A stretch of 64,000 nt of DNA from Chloroflexota bacterium (GTDB lineage Bacteria; Chloroflexota; UBA11872; VXOZ01): NCBI GenBank assembly GCA_958295775.1, contig CATQHC010000002.1, forward strand, positions 510,915 to 574,914, in the 5' to 3' direction. How positions within the stretch are numbered: position 1 is the stretch's first letter; each line of letters opens with the position of its first letter. The notes below the pieces were generated by a model. The model was given only the letters and a program-made list of their open reading frames with translations, did no database searches and had not been told where the DNA came from. A program made the position numbers and the translations under genes. Positions 1 through 7,717 of this stretch are shown one piece after another.

Positions 1-1871
1 TCAACGAGCACAGCCGCGGTACCTACTAGAATGTCCAGCTTTTTCGCGTGGAGGTCGGCAACCGGCCTAGTTCCTTCCTGTGCGGTCTTTACGTCGCGGT
101 CCCAGCGGGCAATGCGAGCATCAGGAAAGATGCGTTGCATCTCAAGTTCTACGTTTTGCGAGCCGATACCTCTGAAGCGCAGTTTCGTTTCACACCGCGG
201 ACAGTGCGTCGGAATGGGCGATTCCGAACCGCAGCGATGGCAGCGCATGACACCGCTTACTCGATGTTGCACCAGCGGCACACTGCAGTTTTGACACTCG
301 ACAACGTATCCGCACTTTGGGCAGAGCGCATGAGTAGAGGCGCCCCGCCGATTTTGCAGCAGGACGGCAGGCCGACCATCTGCAAGCGTGCGGGTGAGAG
401 CGTCTTTGAGTTCACGGCTGATGATCTGCCGTGGCCCGACGTGGCGCGCGACACGCATGTCGACTATGCGGGCAGTAGGCGAAACATCGGTAGCGCGCAC
501 AAATTCAGCTCTCTCGCTTTCCACCTCCGCGTACGTCGTCACGCGCGGCGTATGAGAGAAGAGCAGCAGGTTGGCAGCAAAGTCTTCAGCGAGCCATCGG
601 GCTACAGTGACTGCGTGAAATCGTGGGTTTTCGGAGTTCTTATGGGCGTCGTCGTGCTCGCCGTCTATCAGTATCAGGCCGAGCTTGCGGAAGGGAAGCA
701 ATACCGCGGCGCGTGTGCCGACGACTACGACCGCTTCACCGGTTTCAACGCGCTCCCACACGGTCCGGCGCCGTGCCGCGCCCAACACGCCGTGCCAAGT
801 TAGCACACGATTGGGAAAGATTGCCTCTAGCGTCTCCTCAATGCGCCGGACTGCATGGGAACTGGGAGCCAGCAGCAGGACTTGGGTACCTGACTCCAGC
901 GCCCGCGCGGCCGCGCGCACATAGAGCTTCCAAGGTTGCGTATCTGTCATAACTACCAGCGAGCGCAGACGACGGTCGTCCTTGGGACTAGACATAAATG
1001 AAGAAATGGACTCCCATGCCGCCGCCTCCACCGGCGAATGGGGGTCTGGCATCGCAGCCGGCTTCAAACTGTCTATCTCATGGTGATGCGCCTCACTGAA
1101 GCGTACGAGCCCTTTTTCTGCCAGTGTGCGCAGCGGGAGCACGTTCGCCCCGGTTTCTGTCAACAACTGGCGCACCGGGACGCTTCGGCCCAATCTCTCC
1201 AATGCCTGCAAGAGCTTTCGCTGCGACCGGGTCCTACGCAGGAGCGGCTTTGCCTCTTGGGTGGTGGACAAGGCTTCTACCCACTGGTCTCTCAAGGGCG
1301 GCGGCTGGCGGGGTTGCAGTGCCGCGCGGAGATGCACTGCACCAAACTGCTCCAGCCGGCGTTGCATGCGCTTGAATACGGTTGCCCCTGTGATCTGCTT
1401 CAACCGCTCGTGTTCGACTTCACCCTCACCCCGCAACGTTTCGAGAAAGAGCCGCTCGTTTCGTGTGGTTGCCACGTCCTCCGGTAGTTGGACGAGCGGG
1501 TCTAGTCTGGACCACCGCTTCACACGATCCCGCATGCCCGGCGGGAGCATGGGACCAATCACTCTAATTGGCGCCGCGAGGTAGTAGCGTGCGATTCTGC
1601 GGGCTAACGCAATCTGATTGGGGGTAAGGAGCGCGCTTTCGGCGACGACGTCCATGATTTCGCGCACATCCGCCACGGGCGTCGTCTCCACGCCGGCAAC
1701 CACCAGGCCCTCGACAATGCGATTACCAAAGCCCACCAGCACCATGACACCGGGAGCCACGCGCTCGCGTAGATGATCGGGAATTGCATAGTGATAGGTC
1801 TGGCCCGCAGGAACGTTGCGCACGTCCACTGCAATCTCGGCGTACGGGGTAGCAAGTGGGGTAACGCTCAC
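1..1871 (-). CDS. priA: PriA-like primosomal protein N' lacking helicase motifs (3' end beyond window)
   Basis: Replication-restart protein of the PriA family; about 623 codons are visible and the C-terminus lies outside the window. The N-terminus (EIAVDV, QTYHYAIPD) matches the PriA 3'-DNA-binding domain. The zinc-binding region is intact, with eight cysteines as CPKC..CQNC and CHRC..CPRC (about positions 185-315), just after the QNRRG motif. The helicase core is degenerate: where PriA has a G-x-G-K-T Walker A, this protein reads MTDTQPWKLY (about 920-950), and the DEEH box is DGEH (about 655-665), although VGTRAAV remains. Actinobacterial PriA proteins are likewise known to lack helicase motifs. 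The GTG start (1871-1869) overlaps the gmk stop as GTGA, which implies translational coupling. Loss of ATPase activity is an inference; no frameshift or stop is seen. Confidence 0.85.
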   Translation of the reverse strand, partial: MSVTPLATPYAEIAVDVRNVPAGQTYHYAIPDHLRERVAPGVMVLVGFGNRIVEGLVVAGVETTPVADVREIMDVVAESALLTPNQIALARRIARYYLAAPIRVIGPMLPPGMRDRVKRWSRLDPLVQLPEDVATTRNERLFLETLRGEGEVEHERLKQITGATVFKRMQRRLEQFGAVHLRAALQPRQPPPLRDQWVEALSTTQEAKPLLRRTRSQRKLLQALERLGRSVPVRQLLTETGANVLPLRTLAEKGLVRFSEAHHHEIDSLKPAAMPDPHSPVEAAAWESISSFMSSPKDDRRLRSLVVMTDTQPWKLYVRAAARALESGTQVLLLAPSSHAVRRIEETLEAIFPNRVLTWHGVLGAARRRTVWERVETGEAVVVVGTRAAVLLPFRKLGLILIDGEHDDAHKNSENPRFHAVTVARWLAEDFAANLLLFSHTPRVTTYAEVESERAEFVRATDVSPTARIVDMRVARHVGPRQIISRELKDALTRTLADGRPAVLLQNRRGASTHALCPKCGYVVECQNCSVPLVQHRVSGVMRCHRCGSESPIPTHCPRCETKLRFRGIGSQNVELEMQRIFPDARIARWDRDVKTAQEGTRPVADLHAKKLDILVGTAAVLV

Positions 1872-2545
1872 CCGCGCGGGGAAATCCGACACTTTTCCGC
1901 AGTGATGATGGCGCTCACTTGGCTGATCGCCCGGTCAATGTGGCCGGTCTGGTTGACGACGTAGTAATCAAACTGGGGAATTGCAGCGAGTTCCTCAAGC
2001 AGCAGCGCGTCGCGCGTGGCACTTTCCGCTGGTGTTTCCGCCCCGCGCAAGCCTCTTCGTTCTTGCAGGGTTTCCAGAGAAAGGTCGGGCACCCCAATGA
2101 AGATGTGCACACTCTCCGGCATGCGCCGGCGGATGGAAGCCGCTCCCTGCACGTCTACCCGCAAGAGCACGTCCTGGCCGCGGTCAAGTGCAGTCTTGAC
2201 CTCATGCAGCGGCGTCCCGTAGCGGTGGCCGTAGACAAGAGCGGTTTCCAGAAATCTGCCTTCGGTTTCCCAGCGCGAGAACTCAGCCGGGGTGAGGAAG
2301 TAGTGGTGCGCGCCATGCCGCTCTGTGGGTCGCGGGTCGCGGGTAACGGCAGTAATGGCGCGATAGAACACTACACCTCGCTGGGCAAGACCGTCGACAA
2401 TCGAGTCTTTGCCGGCCCCGGACGGGCCGGAGACTACGAATAGCATAGATCGTGAATTCTGTGGGTAGAATTCGTTCACTGCGGGTGTTGGCTGCTCCGC
2501 CGCATCCGCCCTGACAGACTCCGAACTCGCTTGGGTCTCGCTCAT
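1868..2545 (-). CDS. gmk: Guanylate kinase
   Basis: Phosphorylates GMP (and dGMP) to GDP with ATP in the cytoplasm, an essential step of purine nucleotide synthesis. The P-loop reads GPSGAGKD (residues 40-47 from this start). The GMP-binding segment TRDPRPTERHGAHHYF and the GHRYGTP motif follow in the usual order. From the ATG at 2545 the protein is 225 aa with about 33 extra residues before the domain. An internal ATG at 2446 (MLFVVSGPSG) would give the usual length near 192 aa, and neither start has a clear Shine-Dalgarno. It is followed by priA with a 4-base overlap. The order gmk-priA is a common bacterial arrangement. Confidence 0.93.
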   Translation of the reverse strand: MSETQASSESVRADAAEQPTPAVNEFYPQNSRSMLFVVSGPSGAGKDSIVDGLAQRGVVFYRAITAVTRDPRPTERHGAHHYFLTPAEFSRWETEGRFLETALVYGHRYGTPLHEVKTALDRGQDVLLRVDVQGAASIRRRMPESVHIFIGVPDLSLETLQERRGLRGAETPAESATRDALLLEELAAIPQFDYYVVNQTGHIDRAISQVSAIITAEKCRISPRG

Positions 2546-2657
2546 GTGATTAGACTACGCTACGGGTTGGTGAAGGGTCAATCTGAGGGGCTTCTTACCG
2601 CGTGCGCACAAGGCTCACATGCACGGCTATGCGATAGGGCGCGCACTGTCCACCAGG

Positions 2658-3665
2658 TCACGCATGTTCCCATGGAGTAAGATTCTGTGCGGTGAGTTCA
2701 CGGTAGAAGAGGACGTAACTGCTGTAGCGGCGCGGCGCTATCGAGCCACCGTTCAGTGCCAAGCGCACAGCGCAGCCGGGTTCGTCGACATGGGCACAGT
2801 CGCGAAATCGACATTGGCCCATGCGTTCACGAAGTTCGGGAAAGAGATGTGGCAGATCTTCGGGAAGGATGCTCCACGACGTCAGTTTGCGCAGTCCCGG
2901 TGTGTCCATCACATGGGTGTTTTCGTCCAGTGCGATTGTCTCAGAGCTGGTCGTGATATGACGGCCTTCCCCTTTCACGCCAAGGGCGCCGGTCGGCAGC
3001 GCGCTATCGGCAGCGAGATAGTTGATGAGCGTTGACTTACCCACACCGGAGACGCCCGTAAAGACGGAGCGTTTGCCCTGCAACTGTTCCCGCAGGGAGG
3101 CAACGCCGTTGCCGGATTGAGCGCTCATCCTGAGAACCGAGTAGCCTATGCGCTCGTAGTTAGCGAATTCCTCCGCAATTTCTGCGGACAGTCCCTGATC
3201 AATCTTGTTGAGCACGAGGACCGTGGGGAGCGAATGGTACTCGGCAATTACAAGATAACGATCAAGCAGGATGAAATCGGGTATGGGTTGAGATGCGGCC
3301 AGCACGATCACGGCTTGGTCAACATTTGCCGCCAGTACGTGGGCTTGCTTGCTTTCAGGAGCTTGTCGCAGCAGACCCCATGTCTCATCGTCATCACGCA
3401 GAATCTCTTCGATTACGCCGTTGTCAGGGCCAAGCTGCCGAATGCGCACCCGGTCGCCAACGCTTACTGGCGAACGTGTTTGCGTTGGTTGCACGCGTTG
3501 CACCCGCGGCGCTCTACTGCCGCTTGTCGAGTACACTAGCTCCTTGCGCAACTTGCTCCGGATCTTACACCTCATCGGCCCAAGACTTGTCTCTACCAAG
3601 CACTCTCCGCGAGAAACCCGCAGGACGGTGCCCTCTTGCGTCTGGCTCTTAGTCTTGGGACTCAT
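2658..3665 (-). CDS. rsgA: Ribosome small subunit-dependent GTPase RsgA
   Basis: Circularly permuted GTPase that helps late maturation of the 30S ribosomal subunit. After an N-terminal OB-fold the G motifs occur in permuted order: NKID (G4), then GVSGVGKST (G1), then DTPG (G3). A C-terminal zinc-binding knuckle with the Cys/His set CRFRDCAHVDEPGC follows. I chose the ATG at 3665 (MSPKTKSQ), which has GGAG about 7 bases upstream. The longer frame from 3734 would run into the tig terminator hairpin. The length of about 335 aa is normal. It lies downstream of tig on the same strand but is separated from it by that hairpin. Confidence 0.93.
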   Translation of the reverse strand: MSPKTKSQTQEGTVLRVSRGECLVETSLGPMRCKIRSKLRKELVYSTSGSRAPRVQRVQPTQTRSPVSVGDRVRIRQLGPDNGVIEEILRDDDETWGLLRQAPESKQAHVLAANVDQAVIVLAASQPIPDFILLDRYLVIAEYHSLPTVLVLNKIDQGLSAEIAEEFANYERIGYSVLRMSAQSGNGVASLREQLQGKRSVFTGVSGVGKSTLINYLAADSALPTGALGVKGEGRHITTSSETIALDENTHVMDTPGLRKLTSWSILPEDLPHLFPELRERMGQCRFRDCAHVDEPGCAVRLALNGGSIAPRRYSSYVLFYRELTAQNLTPWEHA

Positions 3666-3723
3666 TGCGCCACTCCACGCGCGCAGTAGGGAGAACAAGC
3701 AGCAGCGTCTAGAGTTAAGCAGA

Positions 3724-3755
3724 AAGACCGACATCTAATGGTGGATGTCGGTCTT
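3724..3755 (-). terminator. Rho-independent terminator-like hairpin after tig
   Basis: Perfect 12-bp inverted repeat: AAGACCGACATC at 3724-3735 and its complement at 3744-3755, with an 8-base loop. Read on the minus strand the stem ends in ...GGTCTT and continues TCTGCTTAA, a short T-rich tail. It sits 57 bases after the tig stop and 58 bases before the rsgA start, so it probably ends tig transcription. Confidence 0.7.
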
Positions 3756-3812
3756 AGCTCGGCGATGTCTGACAGTGTCCACATGCTGCTTCATCTCTCG
3801 GTCATGAATTGG

Positions 3813-5255
3813 CTATGGAGCGGACTGTGGTGCGGAAGTCTCGGTTGGGGTCTCTTCCGACGGAGTCTCTTCCAGTTTCGGTTCCACAGTGACCTCCTCG
3901 ACAGCCACGGTCTCTTTCAAGAAGTCGATTGTCTTGCGCATGCGCAGATTCATGGCGATATTCGTGCGGGAAGCATCACTATTGAGATACTGCTGCATCT
4001 GCTGCAAACGCGCTTGCACCTCGTCTTTCGTCGGCTGTTTTTCGGTCACTATGACCTCTGATTGCTGCACCTGTTGGAGCATCTGATTTTGATAGTTGGC
4101 CATGCTTTGTTGGATTTCGCCTTCAATCTCCTCCATAGGGATGGTGATATCTTCTTGCGTCGCTACAGCATCGATGGCAATGAAGTTACGCACCATATCT
4201 TCGGCTCGCTCATGCAGACGCTGCTTCCAATCTTCTTCGGAGAGATTCATCATCTGCAGGTAGTATTGCTTGGGTATGCCCCGCTGGGCGGCTTCGAATG
4301 CTTCCCGCTGTTCCAAACGCTGGGCCTGTTCTTCGATGAGGACATCGGGCACTTCAAACGTCGCGCCGGTAACGAGCTCCTGAACAAGCGTGTTTTCCGC
4401 CTGCTGCTCGGCGTCTTGCGCGGCGCGTTCCTCCAACCGCTTGCGCACGTCAGCCCGCAAGTCGTCAATCGTCTCAAAGTCGCCGGTGGCCTGAGCAAGC
4501 TCGTCCGTAAGGCCGAGCAGCCTCTTCTGCGCGGTGCCCAACACTTTTATCTCAAAGTCGGCCGAGCGGCCGCGGACAGCTTCCACGGCGTAGTCGTCGG
4601 GCAGCAAGAGAATGAAGGAACGCTCTTGGCCGGCGACCATATCCAAGGTGATTTCGTCGAAGCCCTCCGGCATCTGGTTCTCGCCAATTACCATGCTGGT
4701 GCCGGGCGCATTGTTGATGGTCCTGCCCTCAACGCTGATGCGCAAGTCCAATTTCACGCGGTCGCCCATCTCCACCGGACGGTCCATGTCATCCCATTGT
4801 ACGAGCTGACGCTCCAGGCTCTGCAACACCACATCCACGTCTTCGTCGGTAACCAATCGCGTTTCCTTTGTAATCTGGATAGCGCGATAGTCACCTGTGT
4901 CAACTTCCGGTTTTACCGGCACTGTAGCGGCGAACGATACCGGCTGATCTTTTTCCGCTTGCAGCAGTTCGAGTTCCGGGTTGCCTACGGGCTGGATCTC
5001 CGTCTGCGTCACGGCCTCGCTAAATGCCTCCGGCACGAGACGATCGAGCGCTTCACGGAACACCGATTCGACCCCGGCGTGGCGTTCAACCAAGGCTTGC
5101 GGCGCGCGGCCCGGACGGAAGCCCGGAATGTTTACTTTGTCGCTCACGCGGCGCACGGCACGCTTGTAGGCTTTCTCAACTTCCTCAAGCGACACATCCA
5201 CCGTGAGCTTCACACGGCTCTTCTCAAGCTTTTCCGAGCTAACCGTAATCTCCAT
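3813..5255 (-). CDS. tig: Trigger factor, ribosome-associated chaperone
   Basis: Ribosome-bound chaperone that meets nascent chains at the exit tunnel and has peptidyl-prolyl isomerase activity. The N-terminal ribosome-binding domain carries the signature GFRPGRAP (family consensus GFRxGKxP). A central FKBP-type segment (GDRVKLDLRISVEG ... VKVLG-like region) and a long helical C-terminal arm follow. The C-terminus ends in an acidic Glu/Thr/Pro-rich tail of about 30 residues. I chose the ATG at 5255; a TTG three codons upstream (5264) is better spaced from the GGGAG sequence and is a real alternative. The length of about 480 aa is slightly long for the family because of the tail. Confidence 0.93.
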   Translation of the reverse strand: MEITVSSEKLEKSRVKLTVDVSLEEVEKAYKRAVRRVSDKVNIPGFRPGRAPQALVERHAGVESVFREALDRLVPEAFSEAVTQTEIQPVGNPELELLQAEKDQPVSFAATVPVKPEVDTGDYRAIQITKETRLVTDEDVDVVLQSLERQLVQWDDMDRPVEMGDRVKLDLRISVEGRTINNAPGTSMVIGENQMPEGFDEITLDMVAGQERSFILLLPDDYAVEAVRGRSADFEIKVLGTAQKRLLGLTDELAQATGDFETIDDLRADVRKRLEERAAQDAEQQAENTLVQELVTGATFEVPDVLIEEQAQRLEQREAFEAAQRGIPKQYYLQMMNLSEEDWKQRLHERAEDMVRNFIAIDAVATQEDITIPMEEIEGEIQQSMANYQNQMLQQVQQSEVIVTEKQPTKDEVQARLQQMQQYLNSDASRTNIAMNLRMRKTIDFLKETVAVEEVTVEPKLEETPSEETPTETSAPQSAP

Positions 5256-5340
5256 TGCCGTCAATGCGCTCCCTTACCGCGACACCGCTGCACGTGCAGG
5301 CTGATGTATTGTTCGTTCTTGCAAACGTCCATATCATGGC

Positions 5341-5373
5341 AAAAAAAGAGGCGCAGCCTGCGCAGCGCTCTCT
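5341..5373 (-). terminator. Rho-independent terminator of the tRNA-Gly gene
   Basis: On the minus strand a GC-rich stem (GAGAGCGCTGC pairing with GCTGCGCCTC, with one bulge and one mismatch) runs straight into seven T residues (the A-run at 5341-5347 on the plus strand). It lies about 34 bases downstream of the tRNA-Gly 3' end, as expected for a single-gene tRNA transcript, and upstream of tig. Confidence 0.7.
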
Positions 5374-5406
5374 TTCACCAACGTCGGCGTTATCTGAGCC
5401 GCCGGG

Positions 5407-5478
5407 AGCGGAAGACGGGATTCGAACCCGTGACCCTCTCCTTGGCAAGGAGATGCTCTACCTCTGAGCCACTTCCGC
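5407..5478 (-). tRNA. tRNA-Gly(GCC)
   Basis: Folds as a complete 72-base cloverleaf on the minus strand. The 7-bp acceptor stem is GCGGAAG/CTTCCGC; the D arm GCTC..GAGC has a 7-base loop; the anticodon stem TCTCC/GGAGA has loop TTGCCAA, giving anticodon GCC. The T arm is ACGGG-TTCGAAT-CCCGT and the discriminator base is T. The 3' CCA is not encoded (the next bases are CCC), so CCA must be added after transcription. No other tRNA gene is adjacent. Confidence 0.97.
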
Positions 5479-5730
5479 AATGCCTAATTCACCATAATTA
5501 TAGCGAGATGACCGCTTCTTGGCAAGATGTAGAGGCAAGTCGCCTCCAACCGCAGACAAAAGGCCTGCACATCGCCTCATAGCTACAGAATCGTTGGTGG
5601 CTTTGCGCAAGCATTTGCTGCATTGTGCACTTGAATACCCTCCACTGCTATGCCTGGACAATGTTTGGCGTATGCCCCCGCGATTACTTTGGTGATCGCT
5701 GTGCGGAGCAGGGAACGAGTACACCGTAGA

Positions 5731-6516
5731 CTAAGAAATCACGCCATACTTTCCAAGCGAAAAACGCAAGCTGAATCCCATGCGTAGGTAGAGCAAGTCA
5801 GCCCCGTCACCTTTTCCGGTTTGCAGGCACACTGCAGCACATCCCTGTGCCGCGGCGTCAGCAACCACCCTGGCAACTACTGCGGCGGCAACACCGCACC
5901 CGCGGGACTCTGGAGTTGTCGTAATTGCGTGGACGCCCGCAAGCTGCCCCTGCCTGTTCAGGAGGCCGGTGCCGGCACAGCTACCATCGATCTCGGCCAA
6001 ATAGCAAGTGAATTCGCCGTCGGCAAGCCCGCTGTCAACTATCGATAAGACGACTTGATCAAAGTCTTGAGGAAATCGTGGATGCATCCAACTCCTAATT
6101 GCGATGCCTACCCAGTCGTGGAGTTCGGTTTTATTTTCAATTGCCTTCACATGGACATGGGTCGAATGTGACTCAGGGACGAGAGTGAGGTCGTGCGCCA
6201 GTATGAGACGCTCGCTCAGCAGAGCATAGCCACGCTCTGTAAAGAAACTCGCAAGCTGCTGTGGTTCTTTGGGCCCGAAGAAGAGGCGATGGGGTAATGA
6301 TGCCATGCCGTAAGTGTGTTCAATTTGCTTCTGCAGAGCAGCGCCGTCAGGGAACTGCCATAGCCGCGTGACAAAGTTGAACAGGTGAGTCGGTAGGATT
6401 GGATTGTGAAAGAAGCGAACACCGTGGAAGTCTGTCACGTTACACCAGCGCGACATGTAGGACTCTTCATTCTCAAGCAACTCGTTAGACTCGATTCTCG
6501 AGGAACTAAGGGCCAT
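5731..6516 (-). CDS. GNAT-family N-acetyltransferase (tandem-domain type)
   Basis: Probable acetyl-CoA-dependent acyltransferase of unknown substrate. The C-terminal half has the GNAT core, including the acetyl-CoA pyrophosphate-binding turn in ITTTPESRGCGVAAAV (R-G-x-G-x-A form), and ends with a Tyr/Leu-rich strand LYLRMGFS. The N-terminal half is more divergent and resembles a degenerate first GNAT domain. The ATG at 6516 has GGGAGGG about 11 bases upstream; a further upstream in-frame start at 6576 has no such support. The result is about 261 aa. It is monocistronic, with intergenic DNA on both sides. Confidence 0.72.
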   Translation of the reverse strand: MALSSSRIESNELLENEESYMSRWCNVTDFHGVRFFHNPILPTHLFNFVTRLWQFPDGAALQKQIEHTYGMASLPHRLFFGPKEPQQLASFFTERGYALLSERLILAHDLTLVPESHSTHVHVKAIENKTELHDWVGIAIRSWMHPRFPQDFDQVVLSIVDSGLADGEFTCYLAEIDGSCAGTGLLNRQGQLAGVHAITTTPESRGCGVAAAVVARVVADAAAQGCAAVCLQTGKGDGADLLYLRMGFSLRFSLGKYGVIS

Positions 6517-6914
6517 AGGACTGAATTCCCTCCCTAGTGCGGCCCAGGGCGTGAAATTGAGACTCGAACAGAGCACCCTTCAAGAAGTCACTCACAAACT
6601 TCGGCTAGACTATTGCGCTTCTTGCTGGCTATCGCAGCTTGTTTGCATGGGCTAGTGTCTGCTAATACAGACAATCATGCAAGAGTAGGCAGAGATGTCA
6701 AGGCATATTGGCAGTGACTCGCTCTGCGTCTCAGCGAGCCCGGGTCAGCATTGAAGGACATGCGCTGTGCCATGGCTATAGACCATTGATTGCGGCAAGA
6801 CCATCAGCATAATTGCAGGCCAAGAATCTCTCTACCACGTAGACGTAGGGAGCGTCGCCGGGTACTGCCGAGGGGGTATGGTATGCTAGTGCCGAACAAT
6901 CAAGGAGGCGATCA
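6517..6914. other. Intergenic region between divergent GNAT and nitrile hydratase-like genes
   Basis: About 400 bases without a convincing gene. The right end holds an extended -10 candidate and a strong ribosome binding site (AAGGAGG at 6902-6908) for the next gene. I see no RNA gene or large repeat in the rest. Confidence 0.6.
6879..6887 (+). promoter_or_regulatory. Candidate extended -10 promoter element
   Basis: TGGTATGCT fits an extended -10 (TGn-TATnnT). A start point near 6894 would leave a leader of about 20 bases carrying AAGGAGG six bases before the ATG at 6915. No good -35 is seen, which is typical of extended -10 promoters. The same element shape recurs upstream of other genes in the window. 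Confidence 0.35.
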
Positions 6915-7367
6915 ATGGCATCAACAGACAACAGTGACGCACGCAGAGTTGTCAAGCGCGCGTGGCAGGACAAGGGTTTCAAGAGCTTGTTATTGCGCGA
7001 CCCGCGTGCCGCCCTGCGGGAACTGGATATAGACGTACCGGACAACCTGACAGTCGCAGTCTACGACAATACGGGCGCGACCCACCACATGGTGATCTGC
7101 ACGCCGTGCAGTTGCTACCCCTCGTTCCTGGGAACGGCTCCCCCCTACTGGAAGGATCCGGACTATAAGGCCGCGATAATCCAGGATCCGGCAGCTTGGC
7201 TGCAGCAGATGGGCACGGAACTTGGCGCCGATGAGGCGCTGCAAGTGGTGGATACCGATGTGCATAGACGGGCCTTTGTCATTCCCAAGCAACCGGACGG
7301 CGAGGTAACCGACGAGGTTGTTTCTCAGGTGGTGACCGCCACCAGCCTTGTCGGTCACACGCGTTAG
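6915..7367 (+). CDS. Nitrile hydratase / thiocyanate hydrolase alpha-type protein, short and orphan
   Basis: Resembles the metal-binding alpha subunit of nitrile hydratase (gamma subunit of thiocyanate hydrolase), which hydrates nitriles to amides at a low-spin Co(III) or Fe(III) centre. The metal claw is present as CTPCSC at residues 62-67, with Cys at 62, 65 and 67; a Thr after the first Cys is typical of the cobalt type, while Pro replaces the usual Leu. Flanking sequence also fits (RAWQDKGFKSLLL, PPYWKDPDYKAAII, FVIPKQPDG). At 150 aa it lacks about 45 N-terminal residues of the usual ~200-aa subunit. The start is secure (AAGGAGG, six-base spacing). No beta subunit or activator gene lies anywhere in the window, so enzymatic activity is uncertain. 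Confidence 0.75.
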   Translation: MASTDNSDARRVVKRAWQDKGFKSLLLRDPRAALRELDIDVPDNLTVAVYDNTGATHHMVICTPCSCYPSFLGTAPPYWKDPDYKAAIIQDPAAWLQQMGTELGADEALQVVDTDVHRRAFVIPKQPDGEVTDEVVSQVVTATSLVGHTR

Positions 7368-7717
7368 AACCAACTGCGCTGCTGCACGGCGATGATGTGA
7401 ATTTCGTACGGATTCGTGTGCTTGGGGCTGCGGGCAGTTGGATTGCCGGCACTCTCGCCATGAGGCGTCGGTCGCAGATTGTAAACCTGCGCTACCAGGA
7501 AATAGAGTGGGCCGCAGGTTTCAAGCCTGCGCTGCCAGGAGATTGTCGCTCACTCTTTCCGGTTCATTGGAGAGAGTACAAGTCTGCAAGCCTAAGCCGC
7601 ATCGGCATGCCGCATCACAATGTGTCCGCGCCGACGCACTGTTGGCAAGGCCTTGTGGTTCGCTTCAGCGCTTTCGCTAGATGCCCAGACGTTATGACAT
7701 GTAGGAAAGAGACAGAT
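7368..7717. other. Intergenic region with a two-copy palindromic repeat
   Basis: About 350 bases. It contains two 30-base repeat units (listed separately). Open frame continues upstream of the next gene from 7397, but the repeat and the lack of protein-family similarity argue that it is untranslated. Confidence 0.6.
7471..7540. repeat. Two tandem 30-base imperfect palindromic units, 40-base period
   Basis: Unit 1 is 7471-7500 and unit 2 is 7511-7540, separated by ten bases (aatagagtgg). They agree at 24 of 30 positions and share the ends CCTGCGCT and CCAGGA. Each contains an inverted repeat of the form CGCAGG-(7)-CCTGCG (perfect in unit 2, one mismatch in unit 1). This looks like a dispersed REP-like intergenic element, but its copy number elsewhere cannot be judged here. 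Confidence 0.7.

Noticed and set aside
3666-3734. Longer rsgA start at 3734
   Set aside because: It would make the tig terminator hairpin part of the coding sequence; the ATG at 3665 has a good ribosome site.
4062-5582. Long plus-strand open frame opposite trigger factor
   Set aside because: It overlaps tig and the tRNA-Gly region and has no recognisable domain.
6915-7367. RiPP precursor of the nitrile hydratase leader peptide type
   Set aside because: The protein keeps the CTPCSC metal claw and the full C-terminal domain, and no maturation genes are nearby.
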